Positions 26,188 through 34,702 of a stretch of 64,000 bases of DNA are shown one piece after another. The DNA comes from DATDCY01 sp031406795 [NCBI: Candidatus Rokuibacteriota bacterium] (GTDB taxonomy: Bacteria > JAUVQV01), in the NCBI GenBank assembly GCA_031406795.1, contig JANOHV010000005.1, positions 1-64,000 of the forward strand, given 5' to 3'. The notes beneath the pieces were generated by a model. That model did no database searches. It was not told where the DNA came from and saw only the letters and a list, made by a program, of their open reading frames with translations. How positions within the stretch are numbered: the first letter of the stretch is position 1; each line of letters begins with the position of its first letter. The position numbers were made by a program, and so were the translations under genes.

Positions 26188-26238
26188 GGCTGCGGGGTCC
26201 TGACGCTGCGGACCTCCCCTCCGCGCCACCCCTCCGCC
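26188..26238 (+). repeat. Dispersed repeat family F3, copy 1
   Basis: GGCTGCGGGGTCCTGACGCT, then GCGGACCTC, joined to CCTCCGCGCCACCCCTCCGCC. The same left and right arms occur at 58756-58862 with about 55 extra bases between them. It lies between the divergent ABC and NosL genes. Confidence 0.65.
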
Positions 26239-26345
26239 AGGTGCGTGCCATCTCCCCTGGCCTCTGCGTATCGAAAGGCTGTAGACTCTCCGTTGCGTGC
26301 CAATTGCAAACTGGCCGTTTCGGCCGACAACCGGGGAGGGCGACC

Positions 26346-26843
26346 GTGCGAAAGATCGGAACGACAATCGTGCTGGCAATCGTTCTGGCCTCGTTCATCA
26401 GCGGGGCGAAGGCCGGGGCGGCGGAGAAGGACATCGAGAAAATACCCTCCTGCCAGTACTGCGGCATGGATCGCACGAAGTTCGCCGCGACGCGCATGCT
26501 CGTCGAGTACGCCAACGGCACGACCATCGGCGTCTGCAGCATCCACTGCGCGGCCGTGGAACTGGCGCAGAGCTTCGGCAAGGAGATCAACGCACTGAAG
26601 GTCGCGGACTACCGCAATGGCCGGCTGATCGACGCCGAGAAAGCGCTGTGGGTGGTCGGTGCCGGCCTGCCGGGGGTGATGGCCGCGAAAAGCCGCGTCG
26701 CCTTCGCCGACCGGGCACAGGCCGAGGCCTTCCGCAAGGACAAGGGCGGCGAGATCGCCGACTTCAACGCGGCCATCACCTCGACCTACTGCGACATGTG
26801 GCCTGACACGCAGGCAATCCGCTCGCGGCGAACGAAGCACTGA
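26346..26843 (+). CDS. NosL-like periplasmic metal-binding protein
   Basis: A 165-residue protein with a signal peptide (residues 5-25) and the NosL signature CQYCGMD (36-42), in which Cys, Cys and Met form the Cu(I) site in known NosL. The SIHCAAVEL and CDMW segments add possible ligands. NosL delivers copper to nitrous oxide reductase, but no nosZ is in the window, and NosL-like proteins also occur with other cytochromes. GTG start, with GGGGAGGG five bases upstream. A lipobox cysteine is missing, so it is soluble or anchored by an uncleaved signal. Confidence 0.85.
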   Translation: MRKIGTTIVLAIVLASFISGAKAGAAEKDIEKIPSCQYCGMDRTKFAATRMLVEYANGTTIGVCSIHCAAVELAQSFGKEINALKVADYRNGRLIDAEKALWVVGAGLPGVMAAKSRVAFADRAQAEAFRKDKGGEIADFNAAITSTYCDMWPDTQAIRSRRTKH

Positions 26844-26863
26844 GCGGCGTTGCCGGTGGCCGG

Positions 26864-27256
26864 CTAGCGGATGCCGCCCTGCTCGGACACGACCTTGACG
26901 GCGGAGACGAAATACCCCGTCTCCCCGAAGCAGGTCGTCGGGACGCCGACATGCTGCTCGTAGCTGACGGCGACCTTGGCCCCGATCGAATCGTTGATCT
27001 GCCGGGCGACCGCTTCGCTGGGCACGGTGAAGGGAAACTTCTCCGCGACGGTCCCGGGCATGGAGACAAGCGCCATCTCGCCCTCCCAGGTCTTGCACAG
27101 CCACCCCTTCTTCGACAGCTTCTGGACGTAGCCCGCGCGCTCGCCGGAGGAGAAACTCCAGTGGAGCACGATCCAGGTGTAGGCGGCGGCGGCCAGCGCC
27201 GGCAGGAACAGGACGATCACCAACCACTTCAGCATCTTCACCCCGGCGATTCCCAT
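26864..27256 (-). CDS. Small single-TM periplasmic protein, conserved hypothetical
   Basis: A 130-residue protein with one N-terminal membrane anchor (residues 9-28), then SSGERAGYVQKLSKKGWLCK, TWEGEMALVSMPGTV and VSYEQHVGVPTTCFGETGYFV. Two cysteines (residues about 54 and 109) could pair. I recognise this as a recurring conserved protein of unknown function, not a named enzyme. The ATG has AGGAGGG 5 bases upstream. It lies 67 bases downstream of the rhodanese cytochrome gene on the same strand, so probably co-transcribed. Confidence 0.75.
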   Translation of the reverse strand: MGIAGVKMLKWLVIVLFLPALAAAAYTWIVLHWSFSSGERAGYVQKLSKKGWLCKTWEGEMALVSMPGTVAEKFPFTVPSEAVARQINDSIGAKVAVSYEQHVGVPTTCFGETGYFVSAVKVVSEQGGIR

Positions 27257-27323
27257 GCGGTCCCTCCTCGTGCGGCATTGAGCCGCCGTCGCCCGACGCG
27301 AGCCGGGCGACGACGCGGCCCAC

Positions 27324-29522
27324 CTATTTCTTCATCATCGGCGAGCGCTCCCAGGATACCCAGGAACCGTCGTGAACCGCAACGTTCGGGTAGCCGAGGT
27401 ACCTGAGCGCGAACCAGGCCCCGGCGGCCTGCTGTCCCGTGTTGCAGGTGACGATGATCCGCTTGTCTTTCGTGATCCCGCGGGATTCCAGCAGCCAGAC
27501 GAGCGCCTGCGGATCCTTGAAGAAGCCCTCGACGGTCCACAACCCCTGCACCGAGAGGTTCACGGTCCTGTCGATGTGCCCGGTCTGCACCGTGAGGGGG
27601 TGCTTCTGCAATCCCTGGTACTGGCCGACCGGGCGCACATCCAGCACGATCGTCCCCGGGTCCTGCAGCGCCGCGGCCGTCTGGCGGTTGTTCACGATGA
27701 CCGCGTTGTCGACGGCGGGGGTGAAAACGCGCGGCAGGGCCGGCGGCGGATCCCCGGCCACGAGGGGCAGCTTCGCCTCCTTCGTCCAGGCGTCAACCCC
27801 GCCATTGAGGACCGCCACATTGCCGTGGCCGAGCCGCTGCAGGGCGAAGGCCAGGAAGGGCGCCTCGAGCCCGCCTGCATCGTAGACCACCACGCGCAGG
27901 CTGGTGTCGATCCCGCGGCTGCCCAGCAGGACGGCAAGTTCCTCGGGCGCCTTCATGGTCATCGCCCGGGGCGTCGCATCGGGCGGGTGGCGCAGTTCGC
28001 CCTGGACATTGAAGGCCACCGCCCCCTCGATATGGCCCTTCTTGTAGGCGGCACCCGTGCGCGCATCGACTACGACCAGGGGCTCTTTCTTCTGCAGCAG
28101 CTCGTGCAGGGCCTCGGCCGAAACAAGCATCGCGGCATTCACCTGCACGACCGGGTTCTTGAAGGTGTCCTCGGCGCGCCTGGTCGGGATCTTGTCGTCG
28201 GCCACGACAACCGCCTTGTTCGCGCCCTTCTCGTAGTCGAGCAGGTCGCTCTCGGCGAGGAAGACCGAGCGTTCGCCGTGACAGTGGTTGCAGGAGACGT
28301 TCCGCCACGTCAACTTCTGGATGTTGTGCGGCGAGGCGCGCTTCCAGGTCGGAACGTTGTCGAAGGTCTTGAAGCCGTCCTTCCCGTAGAAGTCGAAGAC
28401 GTCCTTGTCGGAGGGTTCGTGCCGCACGAGGATCCACTTCTCGGTGAGCCCCGTCCCCGGGTAGTTCAAGCCGATCTTGAAAGATTCGGTCTCCATCTGG
28501 TTCACGAAGTAGACGACACCCTGGTCGTCCTTGCCGGTGTGGCAGCTGTAGCAGTTCACGTAGTCCTGGGAGTGGCAGACCTGGCACTGCACCTTGCCGG
28601 CGTGGTCCTGGTGCTGTTGCGTCTTCCCGAGGTCCTTCTCGTGGCACCCCGTGCACTTGGGCAGCTGCGGCAACTGGTAGCGCGAGGTCAGCCCCTCGCC
28701 GGAGGCGTGCATCTCCCCCGCCGGGTGACAGGCCATGCAGTCCATTGCCAGCTTCGCCAGGTGCGCGTCCCCGATGCCGCGGCTGCCGAAATACTCGTCC
28801 CCCACGCGGCTGCCATGGCAGGCGGTGCACTGGTTCACCATGTCGGGCTTCTTGTTGAAGACGTGACCGTTCACCAGCCCGCTCTTGGAGAACTTGGGCC
28901 GGCTCACGTGGCACTGGCCGCAGCTGGAGTGGCAGGGGGTGCAGTGGTTCTTGCGCCCCTGGTCGACCACCGCATCCCAGTTGTGGGGATCGTCGCCGGC
29001 GCGGGCCCGCATGACCTTCGTGAAGGTGGAGAGGGTCGCGTGCAGGGACGTCGCCCCCGTCTTCACCTCGTTCTCGTGGCATTCCGCACAGACGATCTTC
29101 TCGCTCTTGCCGAAGGGCGGAACCTCGGTGGGGTCCTTGACGACGCCCTTGTGGGACTCCAGGCGCTCGACGGCGACGGGGTTGCCCCCGTGGCACTCCG
29201 CGCAGGCCTTCTCACCGTGCTCCGTGGCGAAGAACTTCTGCGATATGAAGACCTTTTCCCATAGCTCCAACGGAGCTACCGATCCCCCTCAGCCCTTCCC
29301 CGCCTGGAGTGCGGAGACCGGCGGTGTCGGTACCTTGGCGGCCTCCGCCTTGAGCTTCTCGGCGTCGGTGTGGCAGGCGACACAGCTGGAGGCCGGCTTT
29401 GCTGCCGCAGCAGCGGCACACGTATCGGACGACAGCACGGCGGCGGCGGCCACGATGCTGACACCGAGCATTCGCCAAACACGCCATTGGTGCGAACGAG
29501 AACCTCCCTGACAATGCGTCAT
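27324..29522 (-). CDS. Eleven-haem c-type cytochrome with two rhodanese domains; in-frame UGA at codon 78
   Basis: Read from the ATG at 29522 (GGAGG just upstream) the frame is 732 residues with an in-frame TGA at 29291-29289. Before it: a signal peptide (about 13-41) and the first haem site CVACH (47-51). After it: ten more sites, including CAECH twice, CTPCH, CGQCH, CTACH, CMACH, CTGCH, CQVCH, CYSCH and CNHCH. Two rhodanese domains follow (about 430-545 and 570-732). The first lacks the active cysteine (YDAGGLE); the second keeps it (IVTCNTGQQ, near 693). Rhodaneses move sulfane sulfur, so a periplasmic sulfur redox enzyme is inferred. The part after the TGA has only a TTG start inside a hairpin, no ribosome-binding site and no signal peptide. 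It therefore needs UGA bypass (selenocysteine or readthrough), or it is broken, or there is a sequence error. Confidence 0.82.
29262..29291 (-). promoter_or_regulatory. UGA codon followed by a bacterial SECIS-like hairpin
   Basis: In the transcript: UGA (29291-29289), ten bases GGGGGAUCGG, then UAGCUCC-GUU-GGAGCUA (29278-29262), a perfect 7-bp stem with a 3-base loop whose first base is G. The loop begins 18 bases after the UGA. Published bacterial SECIS descriptions ask for a loop of 3-14 bases with a G in its first two positions, about 16-37 bases past the UGA; this fits. Function is unproven. Confidence 0.5.
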
Positions 29523-29928
29523 GCGTCCCTCCCTCTCGGTCTCCTGGCCAATCGCCCGGCGAGCCCGGCACCGGCTGCCGAATCGAACTCCGTTGAGGTC
29601 TCCAGTGCTTACCCTACCGAACCGCTCCCCGTCAATAGATAAAAGATTGAACAACCCGATATTCTAGGCGATTCAAGGCTGTCCAGCCGTTCGCCACAAA
29701 GATTATTTCTGCTCCCGGCGGAGGCCGAAGGAAACAGACCGTCCGGAATCGGCGCCGACCGCATGCTCCGGGAATTATCCGACACCGCTTCTTAATCCTT
29801 ATTCGTTGACAAACATTCACATTTTAGGTAACTAACCAACCCAATACTGGCAGTCGGCGTCGGGCATCTACGACATCCGGTCTGCCTGGAACAGGCAATT
29901 CACACCGTGCACTGGGGGGCGTTTGGGC
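29523..29928. other. Divergent gene-free stretch between the rhodanese cytochrome and the YedE gene
   Basis: 406 bases, markedly AT-rich at 29625-29665 and 29790-29850. TTGACA at 29806-29811 points towards the YedE gene, with 17 bases to a poor -10 (TAACTA, 29829-29834), 95 bases before its ATG. On the other strand AT-rich sequence near 29640-29660 could hold the cytochrome promoter. No ORF, RNA gene or long repeat is seen. Confidence 0.45.
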
Positions 29929-31623
29929 ATGAGTCGAAACAGTCGTTCTCTCGTTGTGGTTCTTCTCGTGTTGGTGTTCCTGAGCGTGCAAGGTCTGGCC
30001 GGGGTCGCTTCAGCGGCTGACAGCGGCGGCTATGGCTCCCCGTCGCCGGCCGCCACGCCAGCGCCAAGCTCGGGGGGTTACGGCTCGCCCGCGCCGGCGC
30101 CCGCGGCCTCGTCCGGCGGCTACGGCTCCCCGACCCCGGCACCCGTACCGGCAGCCTCATCCGGCGGCTACGGCTCCCCCGCGCCTGCGGCAGTCGCCGC
30201 TCCGGCGGCCAGTTCCGGCGGGTACGGTTCCACCGCCCCCGCAGCATCCGCCCCCGCGGCTTCCACTGGCGGCTACGGGTCTCCGGAACCGGCGGCGAAG
30301 TCCGCCCCCGCAGCGGTCGTCGAAAAGTCCAGGGCCGCAACGACGGTCGCGAAGCCGGGCGCCCCGGCAGCCCCGGCGACCACCAAGCCCGCGGCCGCGC
30401 CCGCGGCGCAGTCCGCCGTTCAAACCGCCACGCCGCCGGCCCCCGCCGCATCGGCCGGCTACGGCAGTCCCGCGGCGCCGGCCACGCCCGCAGCCCCGGC
30501 TCCCGTCGCCGCGCCGGTCGCGGCAGCCGCCCCGCAGCAGGGGAGCGGGCTGCCGCCGGTCAACTTCGGGTTTCTGATCACGGCGCTGCTCTGCGGCGGG
30601 CTGATGGGGTGGGCGCTTCAGCGCGGTCGTTTCTGCATGAACACCGCGTTCCGCGACACGATCTTCATCAAGGAGTTCGTCACCTTCCGGGCCTTCCTGC
30701 TCGCGCTGCTCGTCAGCATCATCGGCGCAAATCTGCTGAGCGACGGCGGCGTCATCGCGCTGAAGGCCCAGCCGTTCTGGCCGATCGCCCACATCCTCGG
30801 CGGGCTGCTCTTCGGCATGGGGATGGTGCTCGCCGGCGGCTGCGGCAGCGGCATCTGGTACCGGGTCGGCGAGGGGCAGATCGCCTCCTACATCGCGGTC
30901 GGCGGCTTCTTCAGCGGCATCGCGATCATGCAGGACGGTCTGTTGAAGCCCTTCTACGAATGGTCGAAGTCAGTCATGCTCATCGGCAGCGAAGGCCCCT
31001 ACAAACTCTCGCAGATCTTCGGGGGCAGCACCGGCGGCAAGTGGGCTTTCATCGCCGTCGTCGCGGTCGCGATCTTCATCGCCATCTGGCCGGAGAAGCC
31101 TTTCGCGATCAAGAAGGGCAAGGGCTACTACTGGTCGGTGACGGGCGTGTTCATCGGCCTGATCTCCGTGCTCTCCCTCTGGGCCTCCGCGAAGTTCGGC
31201 GACCTGCACGACTCCGCGCGCGGCCTCTCGTTCACGACGCCGACCCGCGAACTGTTCTTCACGCTCTTCACCGGTGAGTCGCGCTCGAGCTTCTTCCAGA
31301 ACTACGCGCTCGGCGGCCTCAAGATCACCTGGGGCGTGATCTTCATCATCGCGGTGCCGATCGGGGCCTACCTCTCGGCGCGCGGCCTCAAGGAGTTCTC
31401 CTGGAAGACCCCCCGCGACCCGAAGGAGATCCTCGCCGTGATGCTCGGCAGCGTGATGATGGGCTTCGGCAGCTCGCTCGCGCTCGGCTGCAACGTCGGG
31501 CAGGCAATCACCGGCCTCTCGACGCTGTCGGTGGGCAGCCTCTTCGCGACCCTCGCCATCATCGGCGGCAACTGGATCATGGTCTACTTCAAGTTCATCA
31601 AGCCGATGCAGGACATGGAGTAG
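29929..31623 (+). CDS. YeeE/YedE (TsuA-type) permease with a signal peptide and GGYGSP-repeat N-terminus
   Basis: A 564-residue protein. An N-terminal signal (residues 10-28) is followed by about 175 low-complexity residues rich in Ala, Pro, Ser and Gly with seven GYGS(P/T) units (29 to ~205). A full YeeE/YedE membrane domain of about nine helices follows. The three cysteines of the thiosulfate transporter TsuA family are present in GRFCMNTAFRD, LAGGCGSGIWYR and LGCNVGQ, so thiosulfate or another sulfur compound is the likely substrate. Typical family members have no such extension. ATG at 29929 after a GGGGGG patch. Divergent from the rhodanese cytochrome. Confidence 0.88.
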   Translation: MSRNSRSLVVVLLVLVFLSVQGLAGVASAADSGGYGSPSPAATPAPSSGGYGSPAPAPAASSGGYGSPTPAPVPAASSGGYGSPAPAAVAAPAASSGGYGSTAPAASAPAASTGGYGSPEPAAKSAPAAVVEKSRAATTVAKPGAPAAPATTKPAAAPAAQSAVQTATPPAPAASAGYGSPAAPATPAAPAPVAAPVAAAAPQQGSGLPPVNFGFLITALLCGGLMGWALQRGRFCMNTAFRDTIFIKEFVTFRAFLLALLVSIIGANLLSDGGVIALKAQPFWPIAHILGGLLFGMGMVLAGGCGSGIWYRVGEGQIASYIAVGGFFSGIAIMQDGLLKPFYEWSKSVMLIGSEGPYKLSQIFGGSTGGKWAFIAVVAVAIFIAIWPEKPFAIKKGKGYYWSVTGVFIGLISVLSLWASAKFGDLHDSARGLSFTTPTRELFFTLFTGESRSSFFQNYALGGLKITWGVIFIIAVPIGAYLSARGLKEFSWKTPRDPKEILAVMLGSVMMGFGSSLALGCNVGQAITGLSTLSVGSLFATLAIIGGNWIMVYFKFIKPMQDME

Positions 31624-31640
31624 CGGCGAGAACCGAGACA

Positions 31641-31692
31641 CGCGGCCGGCCCGGGGCGCCCGCAGCGGCGAGCGCTCCGGGCCGCGTTGTTT
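31641..31692 (+). terminator. Possible terminator after the YedE gene
   Basis: CGCGGCCGGCCCGG (31641-31654) and CCGGGCCGCG (31677-31686) form a bulged GC stem followed by TTGTTT. Confidence 0.4.
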
Positions 31693-31717
31693 CACGGACC
31701 TGCTACCATCCCGCCCC

Positions 31718-33139
31718 ATGGCAGCGAAATCGCCCGGCGCGCCCGGCCCGCCGGAAGCCCCCGCCCCGCAGACCGGTGCTTCCCCCGTGCTCGTTCTCGG
31801 GGCCGGCCTCGCCGGGCTCGCCGCGGCGCACACGCTCGCCGCCGCCGGCCGCGAGACGCTTGTCCTCGAGGCCGGACCGGTCGTCGGCGGACTCTCCCGA
31901 ACCGAGACGTTCGGTGAATTCCGCTTCGATCTGGGGGGCCACCGGTTCTTCACCCACGACGCCGAGGTCGCCGACCTCGTCGCGCGGCTGCTGGGCGAGG
32001 AACTTATCGACGTGCCGCGTTCGAGCAAGATCCTGCTGCGGGGCCGCTACGTCGACTACCCGCTGCGGCCGCTCAACGCGCTCGCCGCCCTCGGGCCGGC
32101 CACCGCCCTGAGCGTGCTCGCGGACTGGGCCGCGGAGCAGGTCCGCGGGCTCGCCATCGAGCGGCCGGACGTTTCGCTGGAGGACTGGGTCGTGCGGCGC
32201 TTCGGCCGGACGCTGTTCAACATCTACTTCAAGGAGTACAGCGAGAAGGTCTGGGGTCTGCCCTGCGAGCGCATCAGCGTCGGTTGGGTGGCGCGGCGGA
32301 TCGAGGGACTCTCGCTCGGCAGGGCCGTGCGCGACGCCTTCACGCGCGAACATCGCAGCACCGTCGCGAGCCTCGTCGACCGCTTCGCCTACCCGCGGCT
32401 GGGCATCGGCCGCGTCGGCGAGCGCTTCGCCGAGGGACTCGCACCGCGCGGGCGGGTCCAGTGCGGCGCGCGGGTCACGCGGGTGCGGCACGAGGGAGGC
32501 CGCGTCCGCGAAGTGTTCGCCGCGACCGCCGACGGCGAATACGCCTTCGCCGCCGATGCCGTCATCTCGACGATGCCGCTGCCGGCGCTCGCGCGGCTGC
32601 TCGACCCCGCGCCGGCGCCCGAGGTGCTGCGGGCGGCGGCGGCGCTCGGATTCCGGGATCTGCTGCTGGTCGCCGTCGCCGTCGACCGCCCCTTCGTCAC
32701 CGATCAGACCTGGATCTACCTCCCGGACCGGGCGATCCCGTTCGGCCGCATCCACGAGCCGAAGAACTGGTCGCGCGCAATGGCCCCGCCGGAGCGCTCC
32801 CTCGTCGTGGCCGAGTACTTCTGTTTTCGCGACGACGAGACCTGGGCGTCGCCGGACGAGCGCCTCGCGCAGCTGACGGTCAGCGGTCTCGAGCGGCTCG
32901 GCTACCTCCAGCGCGGAGAGGTCAGCGGCACGCGCATCGTGCGGGTGCCCGCCGCCTACCCGCTGTTCGAGGTCGGCTACGAACGCCAGGCCGCCGCGGT
33001 ACGCGACGGGCTGGCGCGCGCCGACAACCTCTTCGTCGCCGGACGCAGCGGCTGCTTCGCTTACCAGAACATGGATCACGCGATCCGCTCCGGCATCGAC
33101 TCCGCGCGACGGCTGCTGGCCGCGGATTCGACGCTATGA
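31718..33139 (+). CDS. FAD-dependent amine-oxidase-like oxidoreductase (protoporphyrinogen oxidase/UDP-galactopyranose mutase superfamily)
   Basis: A 473-residue protein. The dinucleotide-binding motif VLVLGAGLAGLAAAHTL lies near residue 23, followed by LVLEAGPVVGGLSRTE and the FDLGGHRFFT segment common in sugar- or lipid-linked FAD oxidoreductases. The C-terminal FAD motif is VAGRSGCFAYQNMDHAI. There is no membrane anchor. It overlaps the next gene (ATGA), a B12-binding radical SAM protein, so both likely modify one molecule; with GT39 and GT2 genes nearby a glycan or lipid is plausible. The true substrate is unknown. The first 20 residues are disordered, and a later start cannot be excluded. 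Confidence 0.82.
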   Translation: MAAKSPGAPGPPEAPAPQTGASPVLVLGAGLAGLAAAHTLAAAGRETLVLEAGPVVGGLSRTETFGEFRFDLGGHRFFTHDAEVADLVARLLGEELIDVPRSSKILLRGRYVDYPLRPLNALAALGPATALSVLADWAAEQVRGLAIERPDVSLEDWVVRRFGRTLFNIYFKEYSEKVWGLPCERISVGWVARRIEGLSLGRAVRDAFTREHRSTVASLVDRFAYPRLGIGRVGERFAEGLAPRGRVQCGARVTRVRHEGGRVREVFAATADGEYAFAADAVISTMPLPALARLLDPAPAPEVLRAAAALGFRDLLLVAVAVDRPFVTDQTWIYLPDRAIPFGRIHEPKNWSRAMAPPERSLVVAEYFCFRDDETWASPDERLAQLTVSGLERLGYLQRGEVSGTRIVRVPAAYPLFEVGYERQAAAVRDGLARADNLFVAGRSGCFAYQNMDHAIRSGIDSARRLLAADSTL

Positions 33140-34596
33140 GGTGCGCGCTGGCGATCCCGGCCTGGTCGCCGTCCGAAATCTTTTCGAGCCGCACCGCCGC
33201 CTCCCAGATCAACTACTGGCAGCCGCTCGGGACGCTCTACGTCGCCGCCAGCCTGCGCGAGTCCGGCCACGAGGTGCGCTTCTTCAACGGCGCATTCCGC
33301 AGCCACGGGGAGATCCTCCGCGAGCTCGCGACCTTCTCACCCCGCGTCGTCGGCCTCTACGCGACCGCCTTCGGCTGGCACAAGGCTCGCCAGACGGCGT
33401 CCGCGGTTCGGCGTGTCCTGCCGGACGCCTTCATCGTCGTCGGCGGGCCCTACCCCGCCTTCGCCGGGGCGCAGTGTCTGCGCGAGGCGCCCGACATCGA
33501 CGCCGTGGTCACGGGTGAGGGCGAGGACACGATGGTCGAGCTTGCCGGGCGTCTCGGGTCGGGCGCCGCGCTCGACGGGCTGGCGGGGATCGCGTTTCGC
33601 CGCGGCGACGAGGTCGTCGAAAACCCGCGGCGGCCGCTGATCATCGACCTCGACCGCCTCCCTTTCCCGGCGCGCGACCTGCTCGGCGACCGCGAGGTCT
33701 ACATCCCGCCCCCGGCCACGTACCGCCGTACCCCGGTGGCGGTGATGATCACCTCGCGCGGCTGCAATCGCCGCTGCATCTTCTGCTTTCAGCTCGACCG
33801 CGAGCGCCGGCACGGCATCCGCTGCCGCAGCGTCGACAACGTGCTGGCCGAAATCCGCCACCTGGCGGCCAGCGGCTATCGCGAAATCAAGTTCCTGGAC
33901 GACACGCTCGCCGCCGACCGCGGGCGTGCGCTGGAAATCGCGCGGCGCATCAAGGCCGAGCGGCTCGACATCGTCTGGTTCGCTTCGGCCTGCGTCCACC
34001 AGGTCGACCGCGAGCTGCTCGAGGCCTTCCGCGACGCCGGCTGCTGGGCGATCCTCTTCGGCGCCGAGAGCGGCGTGCAGCGCAACCTGGACGCGCTTCG
34101 CAAGGGGATCACCCTCGAACAGACGCGGCGCGCGGTGCGGGCGGCCAAGGCTGCCGGTCTCGCCGTGCACACGCCGTTTCTCTTCGGCATCCCCGGGCAG
34201 ACGTGGGAGGAGGGGCTGGAGACGATCCGCTTCGCCTGCGAGCTGGACCCGGACATCGCCAGCTTCCACGCGCTGACGCCCTTTCCAGGATCGGAGCTCT
34301 GGGAGCGTCGCCTCGAGTTGGGAACCGTGGCCGAGGATCTCGCGACCTACACCTACCAGGGCGCCGCCTTCGTGCCGCACACGATGACACGCGACGAGAT
34401 CCAGCGCCTGCGCCAGCGGGCCTACCGCACCTTCTATTCGCGCCCGCGCTATCTTCTGCGGCGCACGCTCGGCATCCGTTCGCTCCACGAGGTCTCGGCG
34501 GCCTGGCGCGGGGCACGCAGCCTGATCGGGCTCTGGACGAAGCGCAGGGCGTTCGCGAGGGACGAGCCCGGGCCGTGGGGGAGCGGCGGCGACTAG
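33136..34596 (+). CDS. B12-binding-domain radical SAM protein
   Basis: A 486-residue protein. An N-terminal B12-binding-like Rossmann domain (residues about 15-150: QPLGTLYVAASLRESGHEV, VVGGPYPAF, VVTGEGEDTMVEL) precedes a radical SAM domain with SRGCNRRCIFC (CX3CX2C) near residue 215. The B12 His motif (DxHxxG) is not obvious, so cobalamin may not bind. This architecture is common in lipid and secondary-metabolite tailoring (methylation, cyclisation). It overlaps the FAD oxidoreductase gene by 4 bases and ends before the convergent GT39 gene. Confidence 0.85.
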   Translation: MRCALAIPAWSPSEIFSSRTAASQINYWQPLGTLYVAASLRESGHEVRFFNGAFRSHGEILRELATFSPRVVGLYATAFGWHKARQTASAVRRVLPDAFIVVGGPYPAFAGAQCLREAPDIDAVVTGEGEDTMVELAGRLGSGAALDGLAGIAFRRGDEVVENPRRPLIIDLDRLPFPARDLLGDREVYIPPPATYRRTPVAVMITSRGCNRRCIFCFQLDRERRHGIRCRSVDNVLAEIRHLAASGYREIKFLDDTLAADRGRALEIARRIKAERLDIVWFASACVHQVDRELLEAFRDAGCWAILFGAESGVQRNLDALRKGITLEQTRRAVRAAKAAGLAVHTPFLFGIPGQTWEEGLETIRFACELDPDIASFHALTPFPGSELWERRLELGTVAEDLATYTYQGAAFVPHTMTRDEIQRLRQRAYRTFYSRPRYLLRRTLGIRSLHEVSAAWRGARSLIGLWTKRRAFARDEPGPWGSGGD

Positions 34597-34702
34597 CGGG
34601 GCTCCCGATCCGCGGGGAGCGGCGGCGCCGCCGGGTGACCTCCGTCCGGGACTTCGGGAAGATACTTCTCGAGGCACTCGGGACTTGAAGCGCCCGCGCC
34701 GC

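Noticed and set aside
26346-26843. NosL-like gene as sign of a nitrous oxide reductase cluster
   Set aside because: No nosZ, nosD or nosR is present; the neighbours are sulfur and cytochrome genes, so only the metal-binding family call is kept.
27324-29270. Rhodanese cytochrome as a separate 648-residue gene starting at TTG 29270
   Set aside because: The TTG lies inside the hairpin, has no ribosome-binding site and would give a cytochrome c without export signal; the upstream in-frame segment supplies signal peptide and first haem.
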